Notes: generated by a model not told the origin, from the sequence alone. A DNA stretch of 64,000 nt from Pegoplata infirma (GCA_963921195.1 OY992537.1:76204894-76268893); one strand, 5' to 3'; positions 1 to 11,875 are shown, counted from the stretch's first letter. Program-made: numbers and translations.

Positions 1-1433
1 ATAAAATAAAATATTAAATCTAAAAATGGTATTGCCTTCCACTATTTAATATCTTAGGGTAAAAACTCGTAAATAGGCTATATATGATGGGTTTAAAAGC
101 TGAATACCGGGACTATGAGATGCATCTTTCAGAAATAACAAACAAGAGTGTTAAATTCGGTTGTGCAGAATATTTTATGCCCTGCAATATGTAAAAAAAT
201 GTATAAAAATGTTTTTTGACAAGGCAGTCTTGGTGGTCCCAAGCGGCGGCCGTAAGGGGAGACCTTCCCCCTCGCGATAAATATTACCAATACATTCATT
301 GTACTTTTTCCACTGAAGTAATCAAATTTTCATCATTATTTGAATAAATCCGGGCCCACAAAATGGGGCGGGCCGAAAATAAGCATTTTCTTATTTCATA
401 GGCGCAGGTATATGACTTATACATCTTCTTTTACAAAAAAGTTTCATTTTTTTTAACAAAACTACAAAATATAATGTAAAAAATACGTTATTTGTTGATT
501 CTTCAAGGGGCAACTTTTTTCCCTCTTGACCGATTTTTCCCATTTGTGAAGATAACCTTCCTATGACCATAAGATATATTCGTGCCTAAAATCAGGAGTC
601 TATCTCTTTTAATTTTGACTCTATCGTGTCTTATACAGCCGGACGGACGGACATTTTGACCTACTGCCCTAAATTACCACCAAACGTGACTTGTTAGGGA
701 GTTGCTAAAAGCAGTTTTGTGTTCAGCATCAAAAAATCTTAAGGATCCACCTTCTCACATTTCTGTTACTGACCAAAACTCGAATTTTTCATGTCTTTAT
801 AAGAAGTTTATTATTTTACTATTAGTTTTGTACAATGGATAGAAATGTTTAAAATGGTATTACTCTGGAACGGAAAGAGCAAATTCAAAAATTATTGTTG
901 CTAAATTATAAAGAATTAATTTATCTTTCAAACTGCATTATTACTTTTTTTGACTTTCATAGAAATTTTAAAAGTTACAAAGCGTTATTTTCAAAATTTA
1001 TGGAAAATTTACGAAAAAATCTAATGTAGGGTACCCAAATGAGCAAAAGAGTTGCCAAAACTTATAGTTTATGCACACAAAAATAAAGTTTGGACATTTT
1101 TCTTTAAAAATGTTAACTCAATTGTAAAGAATATCGTGTTTATTGGCGAACTTATAAAGAAAGTTAAAAAAACGGTCGTCAAAGCCGATTTTAAGCACAA
1201 AATCGATTTGCGCGACCTTAAAAACTTTTCCGAAAAATCTGAAAAAAATCTCAAAAATACTTTACCCTATAAGTTTTCAAATTATGCTTGAGCACCCAAG
1301 AAAACCGAATAAAGTTTTTTTTTTTGGGACGCCCTAGTCTACACGGAAGAAAAAACATTTTTGGAATTTTTTAAGTTTCCGTTGTTCCAAATTATTGTTT
1401 ATTGGTAACATTATTTTTTGGTAACAGTTTTGG
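1..1433. other. AT-rich sequence, no gene
   Basis: I see no conserved coding sequence. Both-strand frames at about 1052-1291 are lysine- and phenylalanine-rich translations of A/T tracts. Around 540-710 is a stretch with a CGGACGGACGGACATTTTGACC motif reminiscent of the dispersed repeat at 14.0, 21.0 and 61.8 kb, but otherwise different. Confidence 0.6.
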
Positions 1434-1573
1434 CAACGAACTATTATTTTTGTTGTAGAAAAATATTGTTTGATTGTAAATCGGTTGGAAATGAAAAATT
1501 CGCGCGAAGTTTTCATTTCCAACCGACTTACAATCAAACAATATTTTTCTACAACAAAACTAATAGTTCATTG
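1434..1573. repeat. Palindromic MITE-like hairpin 1
   Basis: Two arms of about 65 bp (from CAACGAACTATTA to TAGTTCATTG) are near-perfect reverse complements. The centre is the 10-bp palindrome TTCGCGCGAA at 1499-1508. The central AAGTCGGTTGGAAATGAAAA block recurs in the next hairpin, so both belong to one short palindromic family. No coding capacity. Confidence 0.85.
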
Positions 1574-1597
1574 ACTACAAAATATAGTTTCTACTTT

Positions 1598-1746
1598 ACC
1601 AATTCGTAACTAACTAACTACTAGTTTTGGTTGAGCAAAAATTTTATTTAAGTGTAAGTCGGTTGGAAATGAAAAATTCGCGCGAATTTTTCGTTTCCAA
1701 CCGACTAAAACCACTAAAACTAGTAGTTAGTTCGTTACGAATTGGT
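1598..1746. repeat. Palindromic MITE-like hairpin 2
   Basis: The ends ACCAATTCGTAAC and GTTACGAATTGGT are exact inverted copies. The middle shares GTCGGTTGGAAA and the TTCGCGCGAA centre with the hairpin 25 bp upstream. The region between the ends and the core is less symmetric, suggesting one element inserted in or recombined with another. Confidence 0.8.
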
Positions 1747-1850
1747 GAAGAAAAAAATATAATTTGTTAAAAACTTGCAAAAAAAAATCATACGTAGAGT
1801 TCAATCAAGGAAATTTGTACTAAAAATAAATATAATAAAAAAAATTTTCG

Positions 1851-3681
1851 TGACCCCCTCCGATTTTGATGAAATTTGGTTTAGTTGTAACACTAACAAT
1901 AAGTGATAAACTGACGCGCACTTATTTTCAGCCCTCTAAGTAAACAGTGGGCGAAAACACGAAGGGTCAAAATTTCCCCCAAATTCCCCAGTCGCGACAC
2001 TTTGTACCGTTAAAACTTAATATCGTTGGTTCTATTATAGCTAGAAAGCCCATTTTTGGTTTGTTTTGAAGCTCATGATATGCTCTACAAGACCTACCAT
2101 AACCAAATATTTTCGAAAAAAAATAAGGATTACCTCCCTTATTTTAAGGTCGTGATATACGGAGGAGAAAATGGGGAGGATGGTATCCCCCGATTTTTTT
2201 TTAATTGATTATCTTTTAGAGAAAGTCCTAAAGAATATATTCTAAAATTTTTATGTTGGGACAACAATGGGATCACTCAAAATCAATTCACAATTTTCCC
2301 CAAAATCTCCAAATCGCAACACTCTTTAACCTTAAAAATTTAATATCATAAGTGCTTTTGTAGCTACGGGGCCCATTTTTTTTTGTTTTAAAGCTTATAA
2401 TACGCTCTACAAGACATACCAAAACCAAAAAAATTTCCAAAAAAAGGAACCTTCCTTATTTGAAGGTCGTGGCAAAGGTTTGAGGAAATGGGGGAAAGTA
2501 TCCCCCGATTTTTTTTACTTGGTATTCTCAAAGTGCAAGTCCTAATGAACATAGTCTACAATTTTTATGTTGGGACAACAATGGGGTCGACCAAAATCAA
2601 GATATGCTCTCTAGAACTTACTCTTTAAAAAAAAAAACAAGATAAAAAAAATTGGGGGTTACTATCCCCCAATTTCCCCCACCCCTTGCCACGATCTTTT
2701 AATACAAGAGGCACCCCGCATGTTGTATATTTTTTTTTGTAATAGTAATATTGTAGGGCATATTAAGAGCTTTAAAAAAAACCAAAAATGGACTTTGTAG
2801 CTACAATACAGTCCACGATATTAAATTTGTAATGTGCAAGAGTGTCGCTATTTGGAGATTTTGGGGGAAATTGTGAAAAATTTTGATTTTGGTCAATCCC
2901 ATTTTTGTCCCAACATAAAAATTTTAGGATATGTTCATTAGGACATGCACTTTGAGAATACCAAGTAAAAAATACTCGGGGGATACTTTCCCCTCATTTC
3001 CTCTACCCTTTGCCAAGACCTTTAAATAAGGGGGGCACCCTTCCTTTTTTCTAAAATTTTTTATAATCTTTAAAACAAACAAAAATGGGCTCTGTAGCTA
3101 CAATAGCACTTATGATATTAAATTTTTAAGGTTCAAGAGTGTAAAACAAACAAAAATGGGCTCTGTAGCTACAATAGCACTTATGATATTAAATTTTTAA
3201 GGTTCAAGAGTGTTGCGATTTGGAGATTTTAGGGGAAATTGTGAAAAATTTTGACTTTGAGTGATCCCATTGTTGTCCCAACTTAAAAATTTTTAAATAT
3301 ATTCTTTAAGACTTTCTCTATAAGATTATCAAGTGAAAAAAAAATCAGGGGATACCATCCTCCCTATTTTCTCCTCCCTTTATCACGACCTTAAAATAAG
3401 GGAGGTAACCCTTATTTTTTTCGAAAATTTTTTGGTTATGGTAGGTCTTGTAGAGCATATTATGAGCTTCAAAACAAACCAAAAATGGGCTTTCCAGCTA
3501 TAACAGAACCAACGATAGTAAGCTTAAACGGTGTATAGTGTCGCGACTGGGAGATTTTGGGGGAAATTTTGACCCTTCGTATTTTCGGCCCCTGTTGACT
3601 TAGAGGGCTGAAAATTTGCATTGTTAGTTTTTTACATAGTGTAAGAACTTAACCAAATTTCATCAATATCGAAGGGGGTCA
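1851..3681. mobile_element. Foldback element with modular arms
   Basis: A 1.83-kb inverted repeat. The left end TGACCCCCTCCGATTTTGAT is mirrored by ATCGAAGGGGGTCA at 3668-3681. Each arm consists of two diverged units of about 300 bp, carrying the same series of marks: TTTCCCC(C)AAA, a CGCAACACT/CGCGACACT block, a GTAGCTA block, GCTCTACAAGAC, and ATGTTGGGACAACAATGG. The centre is near 2650. Long, internally repetitive inverted repeats without a transposase gene are the hallmark of foldback-type elements. No coding capacity found. Confidence 0.8.
3071..3212. repeat. 71-bp tandem duplication in foldback arm
   Basis: Two adjacent essentially identical 71-bp copies (3071-3141 and 3142-3212) begin TAAAACAAACAAAAATGGGC and end CAAGAGTG. 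Their identity, against the divergence of the arms, shows a recent local duplication in the right arm only. Confidence 0.85.
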
Positions 3682-3953
3682 AAAATATTCATGATTGATT
3701 TCACTAATAATGACCCAATTGCAACACATTAAACTACAACTACTACGGGTGTTATATAATAAGCTTCCCAAGCTATATCAGTCCAGAACCCAAAACCTTA
3801 AAGTTGGCATAAAGATACTCTCCCTAATACTGATCAGTATCCTCATAATTTTTTTTATCTCTTTGCTTGGGTGCAAAACAGCATTCCAAAATCACGGATT
3901 CCTTCTATGTCCAGAAATAATTACAAAATTTATCATCTTTATTTTATAAAGAA
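3682..3953. other. Unassigned AT-rich sequence
   Basis: An 84-codon open frame (3695-3949) has a hydrophobic stretch, but I recognise no family and see no supporting signals. Treated as non-coding. Confidence 0.4.
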
Positions 3954-4099
3954 AATGAAATAAGTCCCCAAAAATAATAATTGGGGGTTTATTTCATTTG
4001 TATTTTTGGGGACCTATTTCGTAGTCCCCAAAAACGAAATAAATCCCCAATTATTGTTGTTGTTTTTTTCTGTACAAATTTTTGGGGACATATTTCATT
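3954..4099. repeat. Palindromic MITE with GTCCCCAAAAA blocks
   Basis: The ends AATGAAATAAGTCCCC and GGGGACATATTTCATT are inverted copies. Internally GTCCCCAAAAA and ATTGGGGATTTATTTC alternate in both orientations. About 146 bp, non-coding. Confidence 0.75.
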
Positions 4100-4639
4100 C
4101 TGCCAAGGTTTCCATATTAAAGGAAAGGTTTTTTAAGGCCTATCTAAGGGTGACATAACTTTGTAAAAATTCGGCTTCGTTAAATATTGTTTTCATGAAA
4201 GTGTGTAAATTTTGGGGGGTATTAATATAAAGACATAGACCTACGATATCCATATGAATACGAAATAATCTTTATTAAATTTAAGTCGACACGTATTTTT
4301 GGTCTAGACTCTAGAGCATATTCCTGTTAGTTTGGGAGTTATCGAAATTTTCCCGAAGGTCCACATTGTTTCATAAGGGGACAACGAAATTTTTAAACAC
4401 TGAAATGGCTCATAAGTCGAGACACCCCAACCTTTAAATCGTCTCTTTTATATATATTTTAAGTTTCATGCAAATCGGTTCATAAGGATTAAGATACTTG
4501 TCTTGTTAGTGACAAAGTAGTTTTGGTAAAAAAAACCGGAAATTTGTTTTTTTTATCACAAAATTGTGATAAAAAAAATTTGATGAAAACAAAATTTTTC
4601 ATATTTTTTTTTTTGAAAAAAGGAAAAAATAAATTATAT
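4100..4639. repeat. Diverged copy of a repeat also at 33.6 kb
   Basis: The stretch GGTGACATAACTTTGTAAAAAT, followed by GTTAAATA...GAAAGTGTGTAAAT, closely matches 33,620-33,690. The rest is AT-rich with no gene. Confidence 0.5.
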
Positions 4640-5030
4640 TTCTCTATACTAAAAATGTTTTAGAATCTTAGCACTTTTCTATACGAAAAATTTCTCGGAA
4701 TCTAAAAATTTTTCTACACGAAAAATGTCTAAGAGTCTGAGAATTGTTCTCTACTAAAAATGTCTCAGAGTTTGAGAATTTTTCTATACCACAAACGTCT
4801 CAGAATCTGAGAATTTTTCAATACGAAAAATATATTAGAATCTAAAAATTTTTCTATCCGCAAAAAGTCTAAGAAGTTAGGAATTTTTTTATACGAAAAA
4901 TGTCTCAGAACTGAGAATTTTTCTATATGAAAAATATCGAAGAATCTGAGAATTTGTCTTTACGAAAAATGTCTCAAAATTTGGGAATTTTTCTATACAA
5001 AAAATGTCTCAGAATTTGAGAATTTTTCTA
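4640..5030. repeat. 35-bp satellite, array A left part
   Basis: About eleven imperfect copies of a ~35-bp monomer: CTATACGAAAAATGTCTC followed by AGAATCTGAGAATTTTT. Each good monomer contains the dyad TCTCAGA-A-TCTGAGA. The array continues at 5905 after an inserted MITE. Copies diverge by substitutions and 1-3 bp indels. Confidence 0.9.
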
Positions 5031-5032
5031 TA

Positions 5033-5902
5033 CACTCAAAAAAATACATTAGTAGATTTACTAATTTTTTTTTGCTAATGCTGGTTAGCTAACTTTTAGC
5101 AAATTTTTAGTTGAGATTACCATGTTAGCAAAAATATCTTGTAAACTTCATTTAGCGCATTAGCAATTTGAAACAAAATTTGAACTAATTTTTTTTGCTA
5201 GATTTAAAATTGAGTTGACCAAAGTTTTACAAGCTTTTTTGCTAATATTAGCAAAATAAATGGTAAATTTTTTTTTATTTTCAGAAAACTTAAAATGGCG
5301 CTATCTCGGAAACTAAGCCAGATAGAGCAAAATGGAGGCCATTTTTGGTTCTCGGGTATCGCCGGTCCTCTTCACATGTGTGGACCCTAATGGGCCTAAC
5401 TTTGGATCCAAAAAAGATAGCATTCCCGAAAATTTTAAAATGCTCATATCTCGGTAAATATAGCCGACACAACAAAAAGTCCAAAAGCATTTTTGTAGCT
5501 CTCAACACGTAGAACAAGACCGCAAAATAGTCAAAAGCTCTCCGAGTAATATTTTTGAAGTTACGAGATTTTTAATTCTCAAGACCCCAGTGGTCCCCTA
5601 TAATCACGTATCTCAAAAACTAAGCAAGGTAGAGCGAAACGAACACAAATTTTGGATCAAAAACTATGACGATTTTTAAGGAACACAACTAGGTCTAGGC
5701 CCATCGGGGTCTGGACCTATCGGGTCCGAACCCAATGGGGTCCTCAGATGTGTATGAACTAAGTTAAAAAAAATTAGTTAACTAATTATTGGCAAAACAT
5801 TTTTGCTAACTTTAGCAAAAAAATTGTGGGTTCAAAATCAGCAAATTTTCTTGTAGGTTACAAGCTTTTTTTGCCAACATTACAGTTTTCTTTTTTTGAG
5901 TG
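5033..5902. mobile_element. TA-flanked MITE (CACTCAAAAAAA ends)
   Basis: An 870-bp non-coding element with 12-bp terminal inverted repeats CACTCAAAAAAA...TTTTTTTGAGTG. TA lies on each side (5031-5032, 5903-5904). Removing the element and one TA restores an intact satellite monomer (CTA-TA-CGAAAA), so the boundaries are exact. A TA duplication is typical of Tc1/mariner-type elements. The interior has TTAGCAAA motifs near both ends and a less AT-rich core (5290-5760). A second copy on the other strand starts at 62,213. Confidence 0.9.
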
Positions 5903-5904
5903 TA

Positions 5905-6715
5905 CGAAAACATTCCCAGAATCTGAGAATTTTTCTGTAAGAAAAATGTCTCAGAATCTGAGAGTTTTTCTATAAGAAAAATATATCAAAATCTGAGAAT
6001 TTTTCGATACTGAAAATTTCTAAGAATCTGAAATTTTTTCTATATAAAAAAGATCTCAGAATCTGAGTTTTTCTTTACGAAAAATTTCTCGGAATCAGAG
6101 AATTTTTCTATACAAAAAATTTCTGAGATTCAAAAAATTTTCTATATGAAAAATATATCAGAATCTGAGAATTTTTCTCTGCGAAAATTGTTTAAGAATC
6201 TGAGAAAGTTTTTATACTAAAAATGTCTTAGAATCTGAGAATTTTTCTATACGAAAAATGTCTCGGAATCTGAGAGTTTTTCTATACGAAGAATGAATTT
6301 TTCTATAAAAAAAATGTCTGAGAATCTGAGAGTGTTTCTATACGAAAAATAACTCAGATTCTGAGAATTTTTGAAAATTAAAATCTGAGACATTTTGTAC
6401 GAAAAACGTCACAGAATCAAAAGTTTTTTTACACGAAAAATTCGCAGAATTTTTCTAAAAGAAAAATGTCTCAGAGTCTCAGAATTTTTCTTTACCAAAA
6501 TGTTTAAAATCTGAGAATTTTTCGATTCGAAAAATATGAGAATTTTACGATACGAAAAATATGTCAGAATTTAAGACTTTTTCTATACGAAAAATGTCTT
6601 AGAATCTGAGAATTGTTTTATAAGAAACTGTCTCAGAATCTAAAAATTATTCTATACGTAAAAAACTCCCAAAATCTAAGGATTTTTTTTTAACCTAGAA
6701 TCTAGACTTTTTCTA
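5905..6715. repeat. 35-bp satellite, array A right part
   Basis: Continuation of the 4640-5030 array with roughly twenty more monomers and the same TCTCAGAATCTGAGA dyad. Some monomers are truncated (e.g. 6290-6310). It ends in degenerate sequence near 6715. Confidence 0.9.
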
Positions 6716-7240
6716 TTCTATTTTTCGTATTGAAAAGTTTTCAGATTCCAGTATAATTTTTGTCATGAAAAATTCTCAAATAAATAAAAGTAACTTCCTA
6801 AACTCAAATATTTGGTTAAAATTTCCTATCGAGCAATTTTTAAAATCAACTCATTGTAAGTTTTACACTCAAATGTTTTACATTTTGTAAACATTCTAGT
6901 TAGTTGAATAGTTAAACTGTTTAAATATTTAGTGCAAATTTGCAACAAAAAAAAATACTACTCTCCATTGCGTTTTATTTTATTCGGGTTAATTTTATGT
7001 TTGTGGTTTTTAGCAATTCACTACCGTTTGTAGTTACTTCCGCCGTAGTAACGTAAGTATGAATGTATTTAAATTTATAATTTTTTGGGCATAACTAAAA
7101 TAATTTTGCCATTTTTTTTTTTGTTTTATCCAAATAAAGCTTATTATTGTTTCCTCTTGTTTTTTTCCCAGTTTCCTTCCTACACTGCGTCCATACCCGT
7201 AGGGGATCTTTTTCTGTTATGTTTTCATTACTATTGTATA
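6716..7240. other. AT-rich sequence, nothing recognised
   Basis: No conserved frame and no repeat copy that I can match within the window. Confidence 0.4.
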
Positions 7241-9270
7241 TGGGGCATTCCATGTGAAATCGGACACTTTGAAAAACTTTTTTTTTAGATTTGCCCAATT
7301 TGTTTACAGTTTTTAGCACCCTTCGAAAACTCCTTCGTGGTAAATTTTCAGATTTTTTTGATGACCCGTTCAAAAGATATCAAATTTTTAAAAATTGGTA
7401 GTTTGTTCCTTTACTCAAACTTCTTTTAATCATAACTTCTTCAATAATGCTCCAAATTTCAAATTTTTTTTTTCAAAATTTTTGTTTTTTTACGTACTTT
7501 CTAAAAAAAAATCCCAAAAAAATCTTAAAAGCGCTCTAGTATGCAATTTTTAAGTTTAAAAATTTAAATCTCATTTTTGAAAATGTTTGTACTCTTCGAT
7601 CTTTTTGAAATTTTTTTGTGTAAAACTTCTATCAATTCTACAAATTTTTTGCCCAGGAAGATCGTGGGATAACGATTATTACTATTTTTTAAAATTTTTT
7701 GAAAAAATTTTATTGTAATTTTCCAATCTTAAAATCATTTCTACTGCTCCAATGGTGCGTCATAGAGGGGTCCTTTATAAGACCGACCCCCATTAATTTT
7801 TACGTCTTAACATTTCTTTGGAACAAACTAATACCCTATCTCCAATTTCTAAGGGGGCTCCCACACAAAACGACATTTTTTTAAATTTGTTCCAACTGCT
7901 CTAACTGCCCTAATAGTGCCCTTAGAGCAACAAAATGTATGACCGACCCACAATATTTTTTTATTCCAAACATTTTCTCTGAACACACCTACCCTCTATC
8001 TTTAACTGTTAAGGTGGTCCCCATACAATTTTTTTTATTTTTTGTAAATTTGTTTTATTTAATCAGCTTCTACCGGTCCAATGGTGCATCCGAGAGGGGT
8101 CATTAGTGAGACCGACCCCCATTTATTTTTACCCTACAACATTTTTTCAAAACATACCTACGCCCTATCTCAACTCCCTAAGTAGGCTCCCATACAAAAT
8201 TACATTTTTATAAAATTTGCTCCAACTGTTATTTGTATGGGAGCCTACTTAGGGAGTGGAGATAGGCTCCCATACAAAATTACATTTTTATAAAATTTGC
8301 TCCAACTGTTATTTGTATGGGAGCCTACTTAGGGAGTGGAGATAGGGCCTAGGTATGTTTTGAAAAAATGTTGTAGGGTAAAAATAAATGGGGGTCGGTC
8401 TCACTAATGACCCCTCTCGGACGCACCATTGGACCGGCAGAAGCTGATTAAATAAAACAAATTTACAAAAAATAAAAAAAATTGTATGGGGACCGCCTTA
8501 ACTGTTAAAGATAGAGGGTAGGTGTATTCAGAGAAAATGTTTGGACTAAAAAAATATTGTGGGTCGGTCATACATTTTGTTGCTCTAAGGGCACTATTAG
8601 GGCTGTTAAAGCGGTTGGAACAAATTTTAAAAAATGTCGTTTTGTGTGGGAGCCCACTTAGAAATTGGAGATAGGGTATTAGTTTGTTCCAAAGAAATGT
8701 TAAGACGTAAAAATTAATGGGGGTCGGTCTTATAAAGGACCCCTCTATGACGCACCATTGGAGCAGTAGAAATGATTTTAAGATTGGAAAATTACAATAA
8801 AATTTTTTCAAAAAATTTTAAAAAATAGTAATAATCGTTATCCCACGATCTTCCTGGGCAAAAAATTTGTAGAATTGATAGAAGTTTTACACAAAAAAAT
8901 TTCAAAAAAATCGAAGAGTACAAACATTTTCAAAAATGAGATTTAAATTTTAAAACTTAAAAATTGCATACTAGAGCGCTTTTAAGATTTTTTTGGGATT
9001 TTTTTTTAGAAAGTACGTAAAAAAACAAAAATTTTGAAAAAAAAAAAATTGAAATTTGGACCATTATTGAAGAAGTTATGATTAAAAGAAGTTTGAGTAA
9101 AGGAACAAACTACCAATTTTTAAAAATTCGATATCTTTTGAACGGGTCATCAAAAAAATCTGAAAATTTACCACGAAGGAGTTTTCGAAGGGTACTAAAA
9201 ACTGTGAACAAATTGGGAAAATCTAAAAAAAAAGTTTTTCAAAGTGTCCGATTTCACATGGAATGCCCCA
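7241..9270. mobile_element. 2-kb near-perfect palindromic element
   Basis: The ends TGGGGCATTCCATGTGAAAT and ATTTCACATGGAATGCCCCA are exact inverted copies, with TA on each side (7239-7240, 9271-9272). The arms of about 1 kb differ at only a few scattered sites by eye (roughly 98% identical). Inner parts carry GGGGGTCGGTCT and GCACCATTGGA motifs in both orientations. The same 61-residue open frame on both arms is simply the palindrome read twice. TA flanks suggest a Tc1/mariner-type non-autonomous element. A transcript would form a long hairpin RNA. Confidence 0.88.
8184..8360. repeat. 90-bp tandem duplication at palindrome centre
   Basis: The segment starting AGGCTCCCATACAAAATTAC at 8184 is repeated at 8274, period 90 bp. 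It contains a small internal inverted repeat (CTCCCATACAAA...TTTGTATGGGAG). It sits at the symmetry centre of the surrounding palindrome. Confidence 0.85.
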
Positions 9271-9849
9271 TATGTATTCGCTCCATTGTATTTTTGAAAA
9301 AAAGCAAAACAATCCACAAAATTGTCCATTGCTGTATGTGGAAACCTAATTAAAATCTCATTATACAATCCAATGTAATTTAATATGCGCGTTTGGCTAC
9401 AACAGTAACGAGAAATGAAAAACAATTTCTGTTACACCATTACTGGCAATAATTAAACGAGTCAGCATTTTTTTTTTTTTTTTTTCGAAAATTTAAACGA
9501 AAAGGTAAATACTAAATTTAAACAAAATATTGACGAAATACTTGGTATGTGGTTAAGTCGAATTCCATAGGCCGTAATCATAAAAAAATTTAAATCCATT
9601 TAGGTATAATTAATTTTTTTGGAGGGACACCCAGTTGTGAAATTAAAACTGTAAATACAAAATAAAAATTTGGAGAAGGACTGCATTGTTGTCAATCTAA
9701 AAAACTGGATCAATATGATTCCGCTGTGACCAACCATCTAAAATGAAAAAAATTTAAACAAGAAATTGTCAGGGCATCTAGAAAAATTCTTGAAAATTAA
9801 TTTTAAAGACTAATATACTTAATTAATACAATTCTACCAATGAGGAACC
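9271..9849. other. AT-rich spacer
   Basis: No gene or internal repeat recognised apart from a poly-T run near 9470. Confidence 0.4.
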
Positions 9850-10085
9850 ATTTTGTTTATATAAGAAGCATTTCACACCAAATGTCCCGCTATAAAAAAA
9901 CATGTGTGCCATAAATGTCTAAACATGTGATATGGATAGCCTTACATGGAACTAACAAAATTGCGTTTTTAGTTTTTCAATTATTTAAAAACTGTTGGCC
10001 AGAAGGCGTTGTTAAATATTGGAAAAATTGTCAAACGTGTGTCGAGTTCCCTTGATTAAATATTTATCAAATTATAACGGAATGC
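9850..10085 (+). repeat. Dispersed repeat (copy 1), split by insertion
   Basis: The segment with CACACCAAATGTCCCGCTA, GGAAAAATTGTCAAACGTGTG and TGTCGAGTT matches 33,713-33,920. It resumes after the 10,086-12,080 insertion as CCATAACGGAATGCACCACA, then GGGCTATCGAGTAAAA and TCAAAAATCCGGCCAC. The 33.9-kb copy is uninterrupted at this point. Confidence 0.8.
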
Positions 10086-10555
10086 GGCAACGTATCCAGG
10101 ATTCTGAAAAGGGGGTGTGGGGTGCATAACTCCCAAAATTTTTTTGTCATCGCCAATTTATATTTATTTTAAACTAGCAACCCCTCCCTCCCCCCCCCCC
10201 CCCCCCCACACGATTCTATCTTTATTATTATAAAAAAAAAAATATCTTGGAATACAGATTTGTTTATGAAAAAATGCATGCGAATTTTGTACTCTTGCCC
10301 AAAACATTAAATCATGATAATGTTTTGCGTTCTTGCCAAAGCAAATTTTTTTTTAGAAAAAATAATATTATATCACTTTGCAATTCCATGCAAAACGAAA
10401 AATAGCTATACAGTAAATGAGTGCAAACCTAAGTGCAAAAAAGTTTTTTACATTTCAAAGAGTATAAAAGATTCGGCACCGAAGAACTTAACACTAACTT
10501 GTTTTATGTACATTGGATAAACAAATGAAAAAGTTGGATGTGAAAAGCTTAAACT

Positions 10556-10999
10556 TGGTAATAAAGTAGTTTTGTTAAAAAAATTGAAAAAAAAATTATT
10601 TTTTTTTTCACGAAAAACGAAATAATGATAAAAAAGTTGAATGTTTAATGCTTAAAAAAAAATGTGAAAAAAATTTTGATGATAAAAAAAATTTTAATGG
10701 AAAAAAAAATTTTTTATGAAAAGAAAAATTTTTTGATTAACAAATATTGTTGAAAAAAATACTTTTTTTGATAAGAAAAAAAAAATTGATGATAAAAAAA
10801 CTTTGAAGAAAAAAAAAATTTGATGAAAAAAAAAATGATGAAAAAAAAATTTATGAAAAAAAAATGATGAAAAAAAAAATGTATGAAAAAAGAATTTGAT
10901 AAAAAAAAATAATGAAAAAAAAAATTAATGAAAAAAAAATTATGAAAAAAAAAATTTATGAAAAAAAAATTTATGAAAAAAAAATTTTATGAAAAAAAA
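10556..10999. repeat. (TGATGAAAAAAAAA)n simple-repeat array
   Basis: Irregular tandem array of 12-16-bp A-rich units of the form TTGATGAAAAAAAA / TTTATGAAAAAAAA. It is followed at 11,020-11,240 by TTCACCAGCTGGTGAA, TTCACC(A)CGAGGTGAA and a unique-looking tail ending ACATTATCATGTTAAAA. The same order recurs at 59.8-60.06 kb. Confidence 0.85.
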
Positions 11000-11734
11000 T
11001 TTTTTTTCATGAAAAATAATTATGTATTATTCACCAGCTGGTGAAAAACGGTTTAATTCACCACGAGGTGAATTATTATCCAAGTTACAAACTCAAGTTA
11101 CTATAATTTTTGGTTTTAAGAAAATTAAAATAGTAATTCTCATTTTCTTTTTCGTTAATTGTTAGCTTATATAGTCAAACTGAGGTGGCGTCCTGCAACT
11201 TTTTTAAAATTAGAAACCAGCCGAAAAACATTATCATGTTAAAAAAAAATTCTAGAAATCTCAAAATTGTTGTAGGAAAAATATTCGAACTACTTCGAAT
11301 ATTCGAATAATGTCTGACAAATTTTCAGATTTAGAGATTTTTTTTAAGAAAAGATTCTTAAAAACAATATGTGACCTAAAAGTGTAACCTTCAAAAATGC
11401 TACATTGGAATTGGTACTTGCGAAAATATCAAAATTAAGCACTTTTGCAAAAATCTATTGAGTTGCAAAAAATGAGAACAGTTTTTCCAAAATCAAAGTA
11501 TAAGAATTAAATAGAGTTAATTTAACCTCCTTATTCCAAATCATCTTACCAATCTTTTCAAGCGTATACCATTTGTTTTCTTATATTTCGATATATCGAA
11601 CGCGCCCTTTTGAGGATCTAATGCTACGTATTCCTAAGTTAGCGCGCTCCATTTTCGAAACATTCAAGTTTGAAGATTTAAAAAAGCTTTTTATTGCTTC
11701 ACGTAAGAGTTATAAGTGAAAGCATTATGGTCAA

Positions 11735-11875
11735 ATTTATTAGAATCTAAAAATGTCTATACAAAAAACTTTTCAGAATATGAGAATTTTCAATAGAAAA
11801 ATAAAAAAACAAAAAAAAAAATCTCAGATTTTAATATAAAAAAAGAGTCTTAGAATCCTAAAGTTTGAAAAATTT
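11735..11875. repeat. Degenerate 35-bp satellite fragment
   Basis: A few decayed monomers (TATACAAAAAAC, TTTCAGAATATGAGAATTTT, CTTAGAATCCTAAAG) resembling the arrays at 4.6 and 23.5 kb, inside the 10,086-12,080 element. Confidence 0.55.

Noticed and set aside
8404..8811. 135-residue minus-strand frame beginning MKKFYCNFPILKS
   Set aside because: The same peptide is read from the other arm of the palindrome (7699-7884). It is a by-product of near-identical inverted arms, with no family resemblance.
7241..9270. Transposase gene inside the large palindrome
   Set aside because: No frame with a DDE/D signature, and both arms are mirror copies without room for a coding core.
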